Source: JAKFWI01 sp031398975 (GTDB lineage Bacteria; Pseudomonadota; Alphaproteobacteria; Caulobacterales; Aquidulcibacteraceae). Taken from it: a stretch of DNA of 64,000 nt. The stretch is taken from assembly GCA_031398975.1 (NCBI GenBank), contig JANNOI010000021.1, positions 1-64,000 of the forward strand, in the 5' to 3' direction. The notes below the pieces were generated by a model that saw only the letters and a program-made list of their open reading frames with translations, was not told where the DNA came from and searched no databases. Shown here in pieces: positions 55,908-64,000 of this stretch. A program made the translations under genes and the position numbers. Position 1 is the first letter of the stretch; each line of letters starts with the position of its first letter.

Positions 55908-56699
55908 ATGATGCACCTTGCCAGCCAGACCGCGTTGGACGCCGATCCCTTGGACACGCAAGCCGAGCAGGGCTTGAGCACCCGCCTCATCAAGCGCGCG
56001 GGCTATCTGGTGCGCGAAGGGGATGCCAGCGAATATTGTCTGATCCTGATCGAAGGGCTGGCGCTGCGGAACAAACTCGTCGCCCGCGGCGAGCGCCAGA
56101 TCCTCGGCCTGTGCGTGCCGGGGGATATCATCGGCCTCGAAATGCTCGTTTTCGACGCCGCCGATCATACGGTGCAGGCGGTCACGCCGTGCTCCGTCGC
56201 CGCCGTCCACCGCGACCAGATCCGCCGCGAGGCGCGCGGAAACGCCGATGTGGCGGCCGAGCTTATGGCGCGCGCGCTGGTCGAGACCTCGATCGCGCGG
56301 GAATGGCAGGCCAATATCGGGCGCAGGACGTCGGTGATGCGCTCGGCGCATCTCATCTGCGAATTACGGTACCGGTTGATGGAGGGCGAGCCCACGGACG
56401 GGGAGGAATTCACCTTGCCCCTAAGTCAGGTCGACATGGCCGATGCGCTGGGGCTGACGGCCGTACATGTCAACCGTGTGCTGCGGGACCTGGAGGAGGG
56501 CGGGGTGATCGTGCGCAGCAAGCGCGCCTTCGTGATCCCCAATTGGCAGAAGCTGCGCCGCGTCGCGGACTTCAATCCCCGCTATCTCTATCGCGACCGC
56601 GCCAAGTCCATGGACGCGCTGGACCTGTTCGCCATCCGCCACACGCGCCATAAAGCGCTCAAAGAAGACGCGCCGTCCAACACCTTGGCCTTCGCTTAA
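55908..56699 (+). CDS. Crp/Fnr family transcriptional regulator
   Basis: A 263-residue regulator. The cyclic-nucleotide-type beta barrel covers about residues 25-140 (YLVREGDASEYCLILIEG, LGLCVPGDIIGLEML). The C-terminal winged helix is LPLSQVDMADALGLTAVHVNRVLRDLEEGGVI, with His-Val-Asn-Arg in the recognition helix where FNR has Glu-x-x-Ser-Arg. There is no N-terminal Cys cluster, so it does not sense oxygen by an Fe-S centre; it is of the FixK-like, effector-unknown type. CGGAGGACG precedes the ATG pair at 55908. It diverges from Mn catalase and is headed by an EcfG-like promoter. Confidence 0.9.
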   Translation: MMHLASQTALDADPLDTQAEQGLSTRLIKRAGYLVREGDASEYCLILIEGLALRNKLVARGERQILGLCVPGDIIGLEMLVFDAADHTVQAVTPCSVAAVHRDQIRREARGNADVAAELMARALVETSIAREWQANIGRRTSVMRSAHLICELRYRLMEGEPTDGEEFTLPLSQVDMADALGLTAVHVNRVLRDLEEGGVIVRSKRAFVIPNWQKLRRVADFNPRYLYRDRAKSMDALDLFAIRHTRHKALKEDAPSNTLAFA

Positions 56700-56790
56700 A
56701 AGTTTGGCGTGTCTGGTCAGGGCGGAGCCTGCTGCACGCCCGGGCTGGTGAGGCGCGCAAACGCCTGATCGCTTCGGCTGACTTTGCCGT

Positions 56791-57873
56791 TTAGGCGGTT
56801 TGCGCGGCGCCGGGGACGGCCTCGTTGATCTGGGTAAGCAGCCGGAGAAGCTCCACCTCGGAGGGGTCGTACGGGGCGCCGCAGGGCTCGAAGATGTCGT
56901 GGAACCAGCGGTCTTTCAGCCCGTCGAGTTGGGGGTTGGCCCAATACGTCCAGGGCAGGTGGGTCTGCGTCTTGCCGCGCACGAGGCCCCAGCAGAACAC
57001 GCCCACGCCGAGCGACTTGGCCTGCGGCAGGATGGCTTCGAACGTGCTTCCGGCGGGGCGGGCCATGAATTCGGTGCACAGGATCGGGCGGCCATAGGCC
57101 TTGAGCCATTTGACTCGCTGCACGAAATCTTCGGCCACGCCGTAATTGTGGAACGTGATGATGTCGGAGTTCGCGGTCTGGGCGCGCTGGATCGGGCTCA
57201 GCAGATCGGGCGCCGACCAATCGCCCAGCCAGATGCCGCTGGTGAGCGGTTGCGCGGGCGACAGGCTGCGCGCCCAGCCGAAGGCGGCGACCATCAGAGG
57301 CACCACGAGCGCGGCCTTTTCCGCCAAGTCCTGCGGCGCGCACACGGCCACTTCGGGGCCGTTGTCCGGCTCGTTCCAGATGTCCCAGGCGAGCACGCGG
57401 GGATCGCTTCCGAAGCGCCCGATCACGGCCTTCACATAATCCTCGAGGCGGCCATGCTGGGAGGCGTCGGCGAGCGCTGCCGCGCCGGGAGACTGGACCC
57501 AGCCGGAATTGTGCACCCCGTCCCGCGGGATGGGCTGGGGGCCGAGGGTGGGCTGGGGATGCCAGCAGGAATCGAACAGCACGAGCATGGCGCGCAGGCC
57601 GCGCGAGGCGCTTACCGCCAGCACCTGGTCTACCCGGTCAAGGAAGCGCGGCCCGTCGGCGGCCCATAACAGGTCATGGAGATAGATGCGGATCGCGTTC
57701 ATCCCGACCGATCGGGCGAGGTCCAACTCGCGCTCGATCGTCGGCAGGTCGAACGTCTCCGACTGCCACATCTCGAGTTGGTTGATCGCGGTCGAGGGCG
57801 TGAAGTTGCACCCGACCAGCCAGGGCTGCGCCGCAAACCAAAGGTGCGCCCGCTCCGCCGTCCACAATTCCAT
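56791..57873 (-). CDS. Glycoside hydrolase, GH5-like (cellulase family fold)
   Basis: A 360-residue (beta/alpha)8 hydrolase. The acid/base Glu lies in VLAWDIWNEPDNGPE (about residue 168), and the nucleophile Glu is probably that of ILCTEFMARP (about residue 270). FHNYGVAEDF after strand 6 matches clan A enzymes. No signal peptide is seen, so it acts in the cytoplasm, not on external polymer. The nearest family is GH5/GH39-like; the exact family is unsure. The ATG at 57873 is chosen because the homologous region starts at ELWTAERAHLWF. It lies near two sugar-enzyme fusions. Confidence 0.8.
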   Translation of the reverse strand: MELWTAERAHLWFAAQPWLVGCNFTPSTAINQLEMWQSETFDLPTIERELDLARSVGMNAIRIYLHDLLWAADGPRFLDRVDQVLAVSASRGLRAMLVLFDSCWHPQPTLGPQPIPRDGVHNSGWVQSPGAAALADASQHGRLEDYVKAVIGRFGSDPRVLAWDIWNEPDNGPEVAVCAPQDLAEKAALVVPLMVAAFGWARSLSPAQPLTSGIWLGDWSAPDLLSPIQRAQTANSDIITFHNYGVAEDFVQRVKWLKAYGRPILCTEFMARPAGSTFEAILPQAKSLGVGVFCWGLVRGKTQTHLPWTYWANPQLDGLKDRWFHDIFEPCGAPYDPSEVELLRLLTQINEAVPGAAQTA

Positions 57874-58213
57874 CAGACCCCCGCCTGTCACATGCCGCCC
57901 AAGCCCGCACCGTGCGGGGGTTCGGCCCGTCGAAAGCCTTGGCGGTGGGGAGGAGGGAGGGCTTGGGCGCCGGCCGAAGCCGCTGTCTGGTGCTAAGCCG
58001 CGCGCACGGCCTGCCGCGAAACGGTCAGGTTAGACAACAACGACATATGCCCCCCACTCGACCGCCCCCAGTCAACGCCCAAGGGGGTCGCGCCGCCCGC
58101 CTATCGTTCCACCCCACACTACCAAAGGCAGGAGCGTAAAAGCCGTTCAAGGCGGGCGCAAGGCGCGCGCGCCGGCGCGCTGTGAAGCGTCTCAAAGAAG
58201 TCACGCGCGACGC
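57874..58213. other. Intergenic, no gene recognised
   Basis: This 340-bp stretch lies between two minus-strand genes, the GH1/RmlD fusion and the GH5-like hydrolase. It should hold the hydrolase promoter. A GC hairpin (CGCACCGTGCGG region near 57910) and scattered AC-rich sequence (about 58025-58140) are visible, but no consensus promoter, EcfG site or small gene. Confidence 0.5.
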
Positions 58214-60415
58214 TCACGCTGACGCTTGCGCGCCGTTCAGGCGGCCGCCCGCGGCGCGCGCGGCGAACGCCGCGATCGCCTCGTCCAGCGAGGGCAGCGC
58301 GGCGCCGCGCTTTGTGCCGAGGCCGGAAAAGCGCGGGCGCGGCGCGCGCCACGCCATCCGTGTCGGGTCCACGGTCTCGATCCGGCCCGGATCGGCCCCG
58401 CACGCTAGGCACACCCGGCGCGCGAACATGTCCCAGCCCAGCGCCTCGCCATTGGTTAAATGCCAGACACCGTCGGCGCCGTCGATCAGCAGGTCGAGCA
58501 CAGCGTCGGCCAGGTGGGGAACATAGGTCGGCGAGACGATCACTCCGCACGTCGTGACCGTCTCCCCCGCGCGCAGGCGATGGAGCACGTCCATCGCAAA
58601 GCTATGCGCGGAGCCTTCCCAGAAAAAAGCCGCCGTGCGCGCCACGAGGTGGCGCCCGCCGGTGGCGAGGATCGCGGCCTCGCCGCGCGTCTTGCTGCGG
58701 CCATAGACATTGATCGGGTTCGGCGCGTCCGCCTCGGTATAGGCTGTGTGGGAGAGGCCGTCGAAGACGAGGTCGCTCGAGAAGTACGCGCTCGCCAGAT
58801 CGTGGGCGGTGCAGATCTCCGCGACAAGGCCGGCGCCCGTCGCATTGGCGGCCATGCAGGCCTCGGGCTCGTCCTCGGCGTCGTCCACGCGCACCCATCC
58901 GCTCGCATTGATGACGACCCAGGGGCGGTGGCGCGCGAGCGCGGCCTCGATCGAGGCCGCGTCGGTGACGTCGATCTCCCCGCGCGCGAGGGCGACGCAC
59001 GGAAGCCCGCGCCAGGCGCACGCCAGCGCGAGCGCCCGCGCCAAGGTCCCGTGCCGGCCGATGATCAGGATCGGTCTTTGTGCGGAGGAAAACGCCACGG
59101 GCTTCATGCGCAGATGCTCGGCCATGCGGGCCGGGCGGGGCTGGACCGGCGCGGCGTGGCGGGAGGCGCTGCGCCACCAGCCCGGCGCCCGCGCGATGGC
59201 GTCCGTCTCGCGCGCCAAAGGCCCGTGCCGCAGCGCGCGCACATGGCCCGCCAAGGCGGTCGCCCGCGGAAGCCCGCTTGAGACGTCGAACGCGCCGGGC
59301 TCGTAGCGGCCGGGCCGCGTCAGGAGCGTGTTCCAGCCCTGACTCCCGAAAATCGACCAGGCGGTCACGGCGCGGATGTCGACGCCGCGCTCGCGCAGGG
59401 CGCCGGCCGTGTCCCAGGCCTCGGTAAGCCAGCGCAATTGCTCGTCACGGGTGGAGCCGTTGTGGACCTCTGTGATGGCGATCGGAAGCTTGTAGCGCGC
59501 AAAGGCCTCTGTCACCGCCAAAGTCAGCCCGTCCGGGGCGGGATCGAGCACGCGGACGGCCTCGATATCGGCGAAGCGTCGCGTCGCGCTCCCGCCCGCC
59601 AGCGCATCGGGATAACGCCGCAGCCGGTGATCGAGGAAGCGGTCGCTTGTCAGGTAATGGTTGATGCCGATGATGTCTGGCGGGCACGGGTCGTCCGCGA
59701 TCGCGCGCACACGGTCGCCCAGACCAAAGTCTTTCAGCCGCGTCCAGAAGGGGTGCTGCGGCGTGACGTGGCCGCACAAGAGATCCCAGGTCATCCAGCG
59801 GCGCTGATTGTCGAACGCGGCCTGGTCGCGCACGATCGCGGTGGAGTACGTGCGCCCCAGATCTTCGGTCTGGATCAGGCGGGCGCCGGGGATCTCCGCG
59901 CGGATTGTCCGCATCGACAGCCGGATCGCATCGACCTGATTCAGCAGGGCGAGCCAGAACGCCGCTTCGCTGCGTTTGTGGGGATACCAGTGCCCGTACA
60001 GCGCGGAAAACCGCGCCGTCGTCAGCGGCTCGTTGACCGGGGTCCAGTCGGCGACCCAGGGGTAGCGCCGGGCGACCGCCTCGGCATGGGCTGCAAGCCC
60101 CTGCGCGAAACCGTCCTCGATCAGGCTCGTATACGCGGGCCCGCCGCCATGGTGGATCAAGCCCACGATCGGGCGAAGGCCGATCCTCTGCAAACCCGCG
60201 AGGCGGCGATCGGGCTGACTCCAGTCAATCGAGCCATCCGGCCCCGGAGCGGCCTTTTCCCACAGCACCGCCGTTCGAAACGCGTCGAGCCCGAGCGAGG
60301 CGAGTACTTCGATGTCTCCCGCGCGCCGGTCGTGCCCGGTCAGGTCGAGTTGGTCGCAATAGGCGCCGCCCACGCGCGCCATGGTGCATTCCGCACCGCC
60401 CCACATCTCGAGCAT
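58214..60415 (-). CDS. Fusion: GH1-like glycosidase and RmlD-like NDP-sugar reductase
   Basis: A 733-residue two-domain protein. The first 425 or so residues are a GH1-type barrel: ELWGGAECTMARVGG-like start, TPVNEPLTTARF with the acid/base Glu, IIGINHYLTSDRFLDH, and ITEVHNGST carrying the nucleophile. After a Pro/Arg linker (about 425-440) comes a sugar-nucleotide reductase of the RmlD type: ILIIGRHGTLARAL (nucleotide loop), VVINASGWVRVDDAEDEPEA, SSDLVFDG and the YxxxK pair in VYGRSKTRGE. RmlD reduces dTDP-4-keto-rhamnose. There is no signal peptide. It diverges from the GT/Glf fusion, so both probably serve one cell-surface glycan path. Start at 60415 has AAGGA upstream; 60406 is an alternative. 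Confidence 0.88.
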   Translation of the reverse strand: MLEMWGGAECTMARVGGAYCDQLDLTGHDRRAGDIEVLASLGLDAFRTAVLWEKAAPGPDGSIDWSQPDRRLAGLQRIGLRPIVGLIHHGGGPAYTSLIEDGFAQGLAAHAEAVARRYPWVADWTPVNEPLTTARFSALYGHWYPHKRSEAAFWLALLNQVDAIRLSMRTIRAEIPGARLIQTEDLGRTYSTAIVRDQAAFDNQRRWMTWDLLCGHVTPQHPFWTRLKDFGLGDRVRAIADDPCPPDIIGINHYLTSDRFLDHRLRRYPDALAGGSATRRFADIEAVRVLDPAPDGLTLAVTEAFARYKLPIAITEVHNGSTRDEQLRWLTEAWDTAGALRERGVDIRAVTAWSIFGSQGWNTLLTRPGRYEPGAFDVSSGLPRATALAGHVRALRHGPLARETDAIARAPGWWRSASRHAAPVQPRPARMAEHLRMKPVAFSSAQRPILIIGRHGTLARALALACAWRGLPCVALARGEIDVTDAASIEAALARHRPWVVINASGWVRVDDAEDEPEACMAANATGAGLVAEICTAHDLASAYFSSDLVFDGLSHTAYTEADAPNPINVYGRSKTRGEAAILATGGRHLVARTAAFFWEGSAHSFAMDVLHRLRAGETVTTCGVIVSPTYVPHLADAVLDLLIDGADGVWHLTNGEALGWDMFARRVCLACGADPGRIETVDPTRMAWRAPRPRFSGLGTKRGAALPSLDEAIAAFAARAAGGRLNGAQASA

Positions 60416-60542
60416 CAGACACGTCCTTGCCAAGAAGGCCAGCCTGCGCAACGCAAGAGCCGTCGAAAAGTCGCCGCCGCAAATGGGCGAACAGCCCAAC
60501 AAATATCATGAAAAATCGTGGGCGTGACTTCAGCGGCGGGTG

Positions 60543-60567
60543 GGAACCGCCGGGTGAACCATTGGTT
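60543..60567 (+). promoter_or_regulatory. EcfG-type general stress promoter
   Basis: GGAAC at 60543-60547 and GTT at 60565-60567 with 17 bp between, identical in layout to the element before the Crp/Fnr gene. It lies 71 bp before the chosen start of the GT/Glf fusion. Confidence 0.55.
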
Positions 60568-60637
60568 AGGTTCGCAGCGTCCCTGAATCGTGCGCTCCGA
60601 ACGTGTGCGCGCATCGCCTAGCCTGAGAGATCCATTT

Positions 60638-63010
60638 GTGGCCAATGCGTCCGCACCCGACCAACTCCTCCTGTGTTTCAGCCATCTGCGCTGGGACTTT
60701 GTGATCCAGAGACCGCAGCATTTGATGCGGCGGTTCGCACGCGACAGGCGTGTCGTGTTCTGGGAGGAGGCGGTGGTCTCGGACAGCACGGCCGAGCCGC
60801 TTCTCATGGTCCGGCAATGTCCGCGCACGGGGGTGAGCGTCGCTACGCCGTCCTTGCCGGCGGGGCTTACGGGGGCTCAACAGGAGAACACCCAGCGTCG
60901 CCTGCTCGACGACTTCCTGCGCGGGCATCAGGGCGGGCTCGTATGCTGGTATTACACGCCCATGATGCTGCCTTTCTCGGTGCAGTTGCGCCCGGACTGC
61001 ATCGTCTATGATTGCATGGACGAACTCAGCGGCTTCAAAGGAGCGCCGCCGGAAATGGCCGCGCGCGAAGCAGACTTGATCCGCCGCGCAGACCTCCTCT
61101 TCACCGGCGGTTACAGCCTCTACGAGGCCAAGCGCGATCTGCATCCCGCGATCTATCCCTTCCCCTCCAGCGTCGACACCGCCCATTTCGCGACAGCGCG
61201 CCTGCCTGGGCCGGAGCCGGAGAGCGCGGTCTCTCTGCCGCGCCCGCGTCTGGGCTTTTACGGTGTGATCGACGAGCGGATGGACCTCGATCTGATCGCG
61301 GCGCTGGCCGATGCGCGTCCCGACTGGTCGATCATTCTGGTCGGCCCCGTGGTCAAGATCGATCCGTCTGATTTGCCCGCCCGCCCCAATCTCCATTATC
61401 CCGGGGGGTGCGCGTATGAGAGTCTTCCAGACCATCTGCGCAGCTGGGATGTCGCGTTGATGCCGTTCGCCATCAACGCCGCCACGCGCTTCATCAGCCC
61501 CACCAAGACGCCGGAATATCTTGCCGCCGGCAAGCCCGTCGTCTCGACCCCGATCACCGACGTCGTGCGTCATTATGGGCATCTCCAGGCGGTGCGCATC
61601 GCCGACGGGGCGGAGGATTTCGTCGCCGGGTGCGAGGCCGCGCTGGCCCTTTCCCGCCGCAGGGAATGGCGCGGCCCGGTCGATGCGCTGTTGAGCGCGA
61701 TGTCGTGGGACCGCACCCAGGCGCAAATGGCCAAGCGGATCGACGCGGTGATCGCGGAAAGTCAGGGCCCGCAGCCGATCGTGTCGCCCGGTCGCTGGCC
61801 CGCTGAGGCGGCGAGACAGTACGATGTCATGGTCGTGGGCGCGGGCTTCGCCGGCGCGGTAATGGCCGAGCGGCTCGCGGCGGACGGGCGCAAGCGCGTC
61901 CTGGTGGTCGATCGCCGTCCCCATGTCGGGGGCAACGCCTATGACCGCCTCGACGCGGCCGGCATCCTGATCCATCAGTACGGCCCGCACATCTTCCACA
62001 CCAACGCGCAGGACGTGGTCTCCTATCTGTCGCGGTTCACCGAGTGGCGCCCTTATGAGCACCGTGTGCTTGCGGAGGTGAACGGGCGCCTCGTGCCGAT
62101 CCCGATAAACCGGACGACGCTGAACCTTTTGTTTGACATCGATCTTGCCGACGATCAGGCGGCGGCCGCATTCCTTGCGTCCCGCGCCGAGCCGGTAGAG
62201 GTGATCAAAACGTCCGAGGACGTCGTCATCGCCGCCATAGGGCGCGAACTCTACGAGACGTTCTTCCGCGGCTATACCCGCAAACAATGGGGCATGGACC
62301 CTTCCGAACTCGACCGCTCCGTCACCGCGCGCGTCCCCACCCGCACCAACACCGATGACCGTTACTTCACCGACACCTTCCAGGCGATGCCGCGCGAGGG
62401 CTATACCCGCCTGTTCGAGCGCATGCTCGACCATCCGCGCATAGAGTTGTTGTTAGGCGTCGATTACCACGAGGCGCGCGAGGCCTACGCGCATGACCAT
62501 CTTGTCTTCACCGGCCCGATCGATGCGTATTTCGATCACCGCTATGGCAAGCTGCCGTACCGCTCGCTGCGGTTCGAACACGAGACGCTGGCGTGCGCGT
62601 GGGCCCAGCCTGTGGCGGTGATTAACTATCCGAGCGAGTCTGCGCCGCACACGCGAATCACCGAGTACAAACACCTGACCGGCCAGCAACACCCCCACAC
62701 CAGCATCACCCGCGAATATCCGAGCGCCGAGGGCGACCCCTATTATCCGATCCCGAGGCCGGAGAACCAGAAATTGTACAAACGCTACGAGGCGCTTGCC
62801 TTGATGGAGCGCAACGTGACCTTCGTCGGGCGCCTCGCCACGTACCGCTATTACAACATGGACCAGGTCGTCGCCCAGGCCCTGGCCACCTATCGCAAAC
62901 GCTTCGCCGAACCCCAAGCCCAGACCCGTCCGCTGACCGTCGCCTCTCCCGCGGCAGGCGCCGTGCAAAGCGCTCCTCCCACTCTGGTGCGGCGCACCGC
63001 CTCCGCGTAA
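60638..63010 (+). CDS. Fusion: glycosyltransferase and UDP-galactopyranose mutase
   Basis: A 790-residue bifunctional protein. Residues 1 to about 390 are a GT-B type glycosyltransferase (CFSHLRWDFVIQRPQHLM, IVYDCMDELSGF, GFYGVIDERMDLDLI, TKTPEYLAAGKPVVST). From about residue 394 a complete UDP-galactopyranose mutase follows: VVGAGFAGAVMAERLA (FAD loop), QYGPHIFHTN, YTRKQWGMDP, NTDDRYFTDTFQAMP, HTRITEYKHLTGQ. Glf turns UDP-galactopyranose into UDP-galactofuranose, so the fused transferase may use that donor directly. The start is uncertain: GTG at 60638 has GAGAGA 7 bp upstream; GTG at 60590 would add 16 residues. No ATG precedes the conserved region. Confidence 0.88.
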   Translation: MANASAPDQLLLCFSHLRWDFVIQRPQHLMRRFARDRRVVFWEEAVVSDSTAEPLLMVRQCPRTGVSVATPSLPAGLTGAQQENTQRRLLDDFLRGHQGGLVCWYYTPMMLPFSVQLRPDCIVYDCMDELSGFKGAPPEMAAREADLIRRADLLFTGGYSLYEAKRDLHPAIYPFPSSVDTAHFATARLPGPEPESAVSLPRPRLGFYGVIDERMDLDLIAALADARPDWSIILVGPVVKIDPSDLPARPNLHYPGGCAYESLPDHLRSWDVALMPFAINAATRFISPTKTPEYLAAGKPVVSTPITDVVRHYGHLQAVRIADGAEDFVAGCEAALALSRRREWRGPVDALLSAMSWDRTQAQMAKRIDAVIAESQGPQPIVSPGRWPAEAARQYDVMVVGAGFAGAVMAERLAADGRKRVLVVDRRPHVGGNAYDRLDAAGILIHQYGPHIFHTNAQDVVSYLSRFTEWRPYEHRVLAEVNGRLVPIPINRTTLNLLFDIDLADDQAAAAFLASRAEPVEVIKTSEDVVIAAIGRELYETFFRGYTRKQWGMDPSELDRSVTARVPTRTNTDDRYFTDTFQAMPREGYTRLFERMLDHPRIELLLGVDYHEAREAYAHDHLVFTGPIDAYFDHRYGKLPYRSLRFEHETLACAWAQPVAVINYPSESAPHTRITEYKHLTGQQHPHTSITREYPSAEGDPYYPIPRPENQKLYKRYEALALMERNVTFVGRLATYRYYNMDQVVAQALATYRKRFAEPQAQTRPLTVASPAAGAVQSAPPTLVRRTASA

Positions 63011-63070
63011 TGTCTCGGCGCGAGGCTGGGTTTGTTAGGCCCGAGTGTAGACTTGGGCGCCGCCCTGCGT

Positions 63071-64000
63071 TCAGGGCAAGTCAGGCGCGGCGAGCGCGGC
63101 GAGGCTTGCGGCTAGCTCGGCGTTGCGGAACGGCTTGGTGAGCCGCGGCAAGTCGGAGGGGAGCCCGTCCGTCTCGGCATAGCCGGAAACGACGAGCACC
63201 TGGAGCTTCGGCCACCTCCTGCGCAACAGCTGCGCGAGTTCGGCGCCGTTCATGCCAGGCATGAGATGATCGGTGACGAGCAGCGCAGGCTTGAAGCCGT
63301 CGTCGACAAGGCGCAGCGCATCCTCCGCACAGGCGGATTCCACGACGCTGTACCCCATCTCGGTCAGCATGTCGGCCGTGCTCATCCGAACCAGCGCTTC
63401 GTCATCGACAAGCAATGCGGTTCCGAGCGGCGCGTTAGGCGCGCTGACTTCGGACGCCGCCTCGGCCTGCTCCGTCCCCGCCGTGCTGCGCGGCAGCCAG
63501 AGTTCGACATTGGTGCCCACGCCCTTGCGGCTCTGGATCGTCAAGTCTCCGCCCAATTGCTGGGCGAGCCCGTGCACCATCGACAGGCCAAGGCCCGTGC
63601 CCTTGCCGACGCCCTTGGTCGAGAAGAAGGGCTCCACCGCCCGCGCCAGCGTCGCCTCGTCCATGCCGAGCCCGGTATCGGCGACGGAGAGGCGAATATA
63701 ATCGCCGTCTTTGACCCTCGCGCGGCGCCCGCCCTGGACCCGCTCCGCGGTGGCGGAGATGCGCAGCGTCCCCCCGTCCGGCATGGCGTCGCGCGCGTTT
63801 ACGCCGAGGTTCAAAAGCGCCATCTCGAGCTGGTTCAGATCGGCCTGTGCGGGGGGCAGATCTTCAGCGACCTCCACAACGACCCGGATCTGCGGGCCTG
63901 CCGTGCTGGCGATCAGATCGGCCATTCCGGTCACCATCTTGGCGACATTGACGGCGGTCGCCTGGAGCGGCTGGCGCCGCGCGAAGGCGAGGAGGCGCTG
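63071..64000 (-). CDS. Hybrid histidine kinase, C-terminal part (truncated by window edge)
   Basis: The frame is open from 63071 to the last base, so the gene continues beyond the right edge. The visible 309 residues begin in the HisKA helix (QRLLAFARRQPLQATAVNVAK), then the ATPase domain: N box LEMALLNLGVNARDAMPDGG, G1 LSVADTGLGMDEA, F box VEPFFSTKGVGKG, G2 GTGLGLSMVHGLAQQ. A receiver domain closes the protein: LLVDDEALVRMSTADML, the phospho-acceptor Asp in LLVTDHLMPGMNG, and the Lys in LTKPFRN. This is the HWE-unlike, BaeS/FixL-style hybrid layout with a C-terminal receiver. Its sensor domain is out of view. It converges on the GT/Glf fusion, 60 bp apart. Confidence 0.92.
   Translation of the reverse strand, partial: QRLLAFARRQPLQATAVNVAKMVTGMADLIASTAGPQIRVVVEVAEDLPPAQADLNQLEMALLNLGVNARDAMPDGGTLRISATAERVQGGRRARVKDGDYIRLSVADTGLGMDEATLARAVEPFFSTKGVGKGTGLGLSMVHGLAQQLGGDLTIQSRKGVGTNVELWLPRSTAGTEQAEAASEVSAPNAPLGTALLVDDEALVRMSTADMLTEMGYSVVESACAEDALRLVDDGFKPALLVTDHLMPGMNGAELAQLLRRRWPKLQVLVVSGYAETDGLPSDLPRLTKPFRNAELAASLAALAAPDLP

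Noticed and set aside
60566..62434. 622-residue reverse frame antisense to the GT/Glf fusion
   Set aside because: The plus-strand product has complete glycosyltransferase and Glf motifs; the reverse frame has none.

Overview
The window is high-GC chromosomal DNA from an alphaproteobacterium. Evidence is the PopZ gene, the tig-clpP-clpX-lon-hup block, an NDUFS4-type complex I subunit gene, a divergent erpA/dgt pair, FixK/FNR-like and EcfG-like promoter sequences, and an interspersed palindromic repeat of the kind seen in this class. Genus cannot be set from the sequence alone. No prophage, insertion sequence, CRISPR array or rRNA is visible.

Region 1 (1-31.8 kb) is mostly core. It opens with a 14-bp tandem repeat cut by the window edge and two tRNAs (Asn, Cys). 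Then come pcm, tolC, popZ, valS and ilvD; a reverse block of Uma2, xthA, nitroreductase, Sel1-repeat and erpA genes; dgt; and a chain SPOR-nagZ-scpA-hisG-TonB receptor in which every junction is a 4-bp stop/start overlap. nhaA, a MATE transporter, a DUF429-like gene, a CurA-like reductase and gltX lead into tig, clpP, clpX, lon, hup and the complex I subunit. A composite palindromic repeat and tRNA-Arg close the region.

Region 2 (31.9-38.7 kb) holds a reverse operon (DUF2946-like protein, siderophore-type TonB receptor, Tat-exported DJ-1/PfpI protein), an EF-hand protein, a two-gene ABC-2 exporter and a divergent E1-like (ThiF/MoeB-fold) protein.

Region 3 (39-54.6 kb) is the most unusual part. 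Three luciferase-like flavin monooxygenases (LLMs) are interleaved with a RutE-like nitroreductase, two TetR regulators, a large TonB receptor, an RraA/HMG-aldolase-like protein, an atypical SDR, DoxX, a leaderless NMT1-fold protein, an NTF2-like protein, a dual-CDGSH protein, a bicupin and a Rieske oxygenase. I read this as an uncharacterised oxidative catabolic or detoxification locus: uptake by the TonB receptor, oxygenation by LLM and Rieske enzymes, ring or chain processing by cupin, SDR and aldolase-like enzymes, control by the TetR proteins. The substrate is unknown, and no dedicated flavin reductase or Rieske reductase is encoded here.

Region 4 (54.7-64 kb) looks like a stress and cell-surface module. 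A manganese catalase and a Crp/Fnr regulator diverge around a perfect FNR/FixK-type palindrome. GGAAC-N17-GTT sequences (EcfG-like) precede the regulator and a glycosyltransferase/UDP-galactopyranose mutase fusion. A GH5-like hydrolase, a GH1/RmlD fusion and a hybrid histidine kinase, cut by the right edge, complete the region. Coordinates and motif positions were read by hand.
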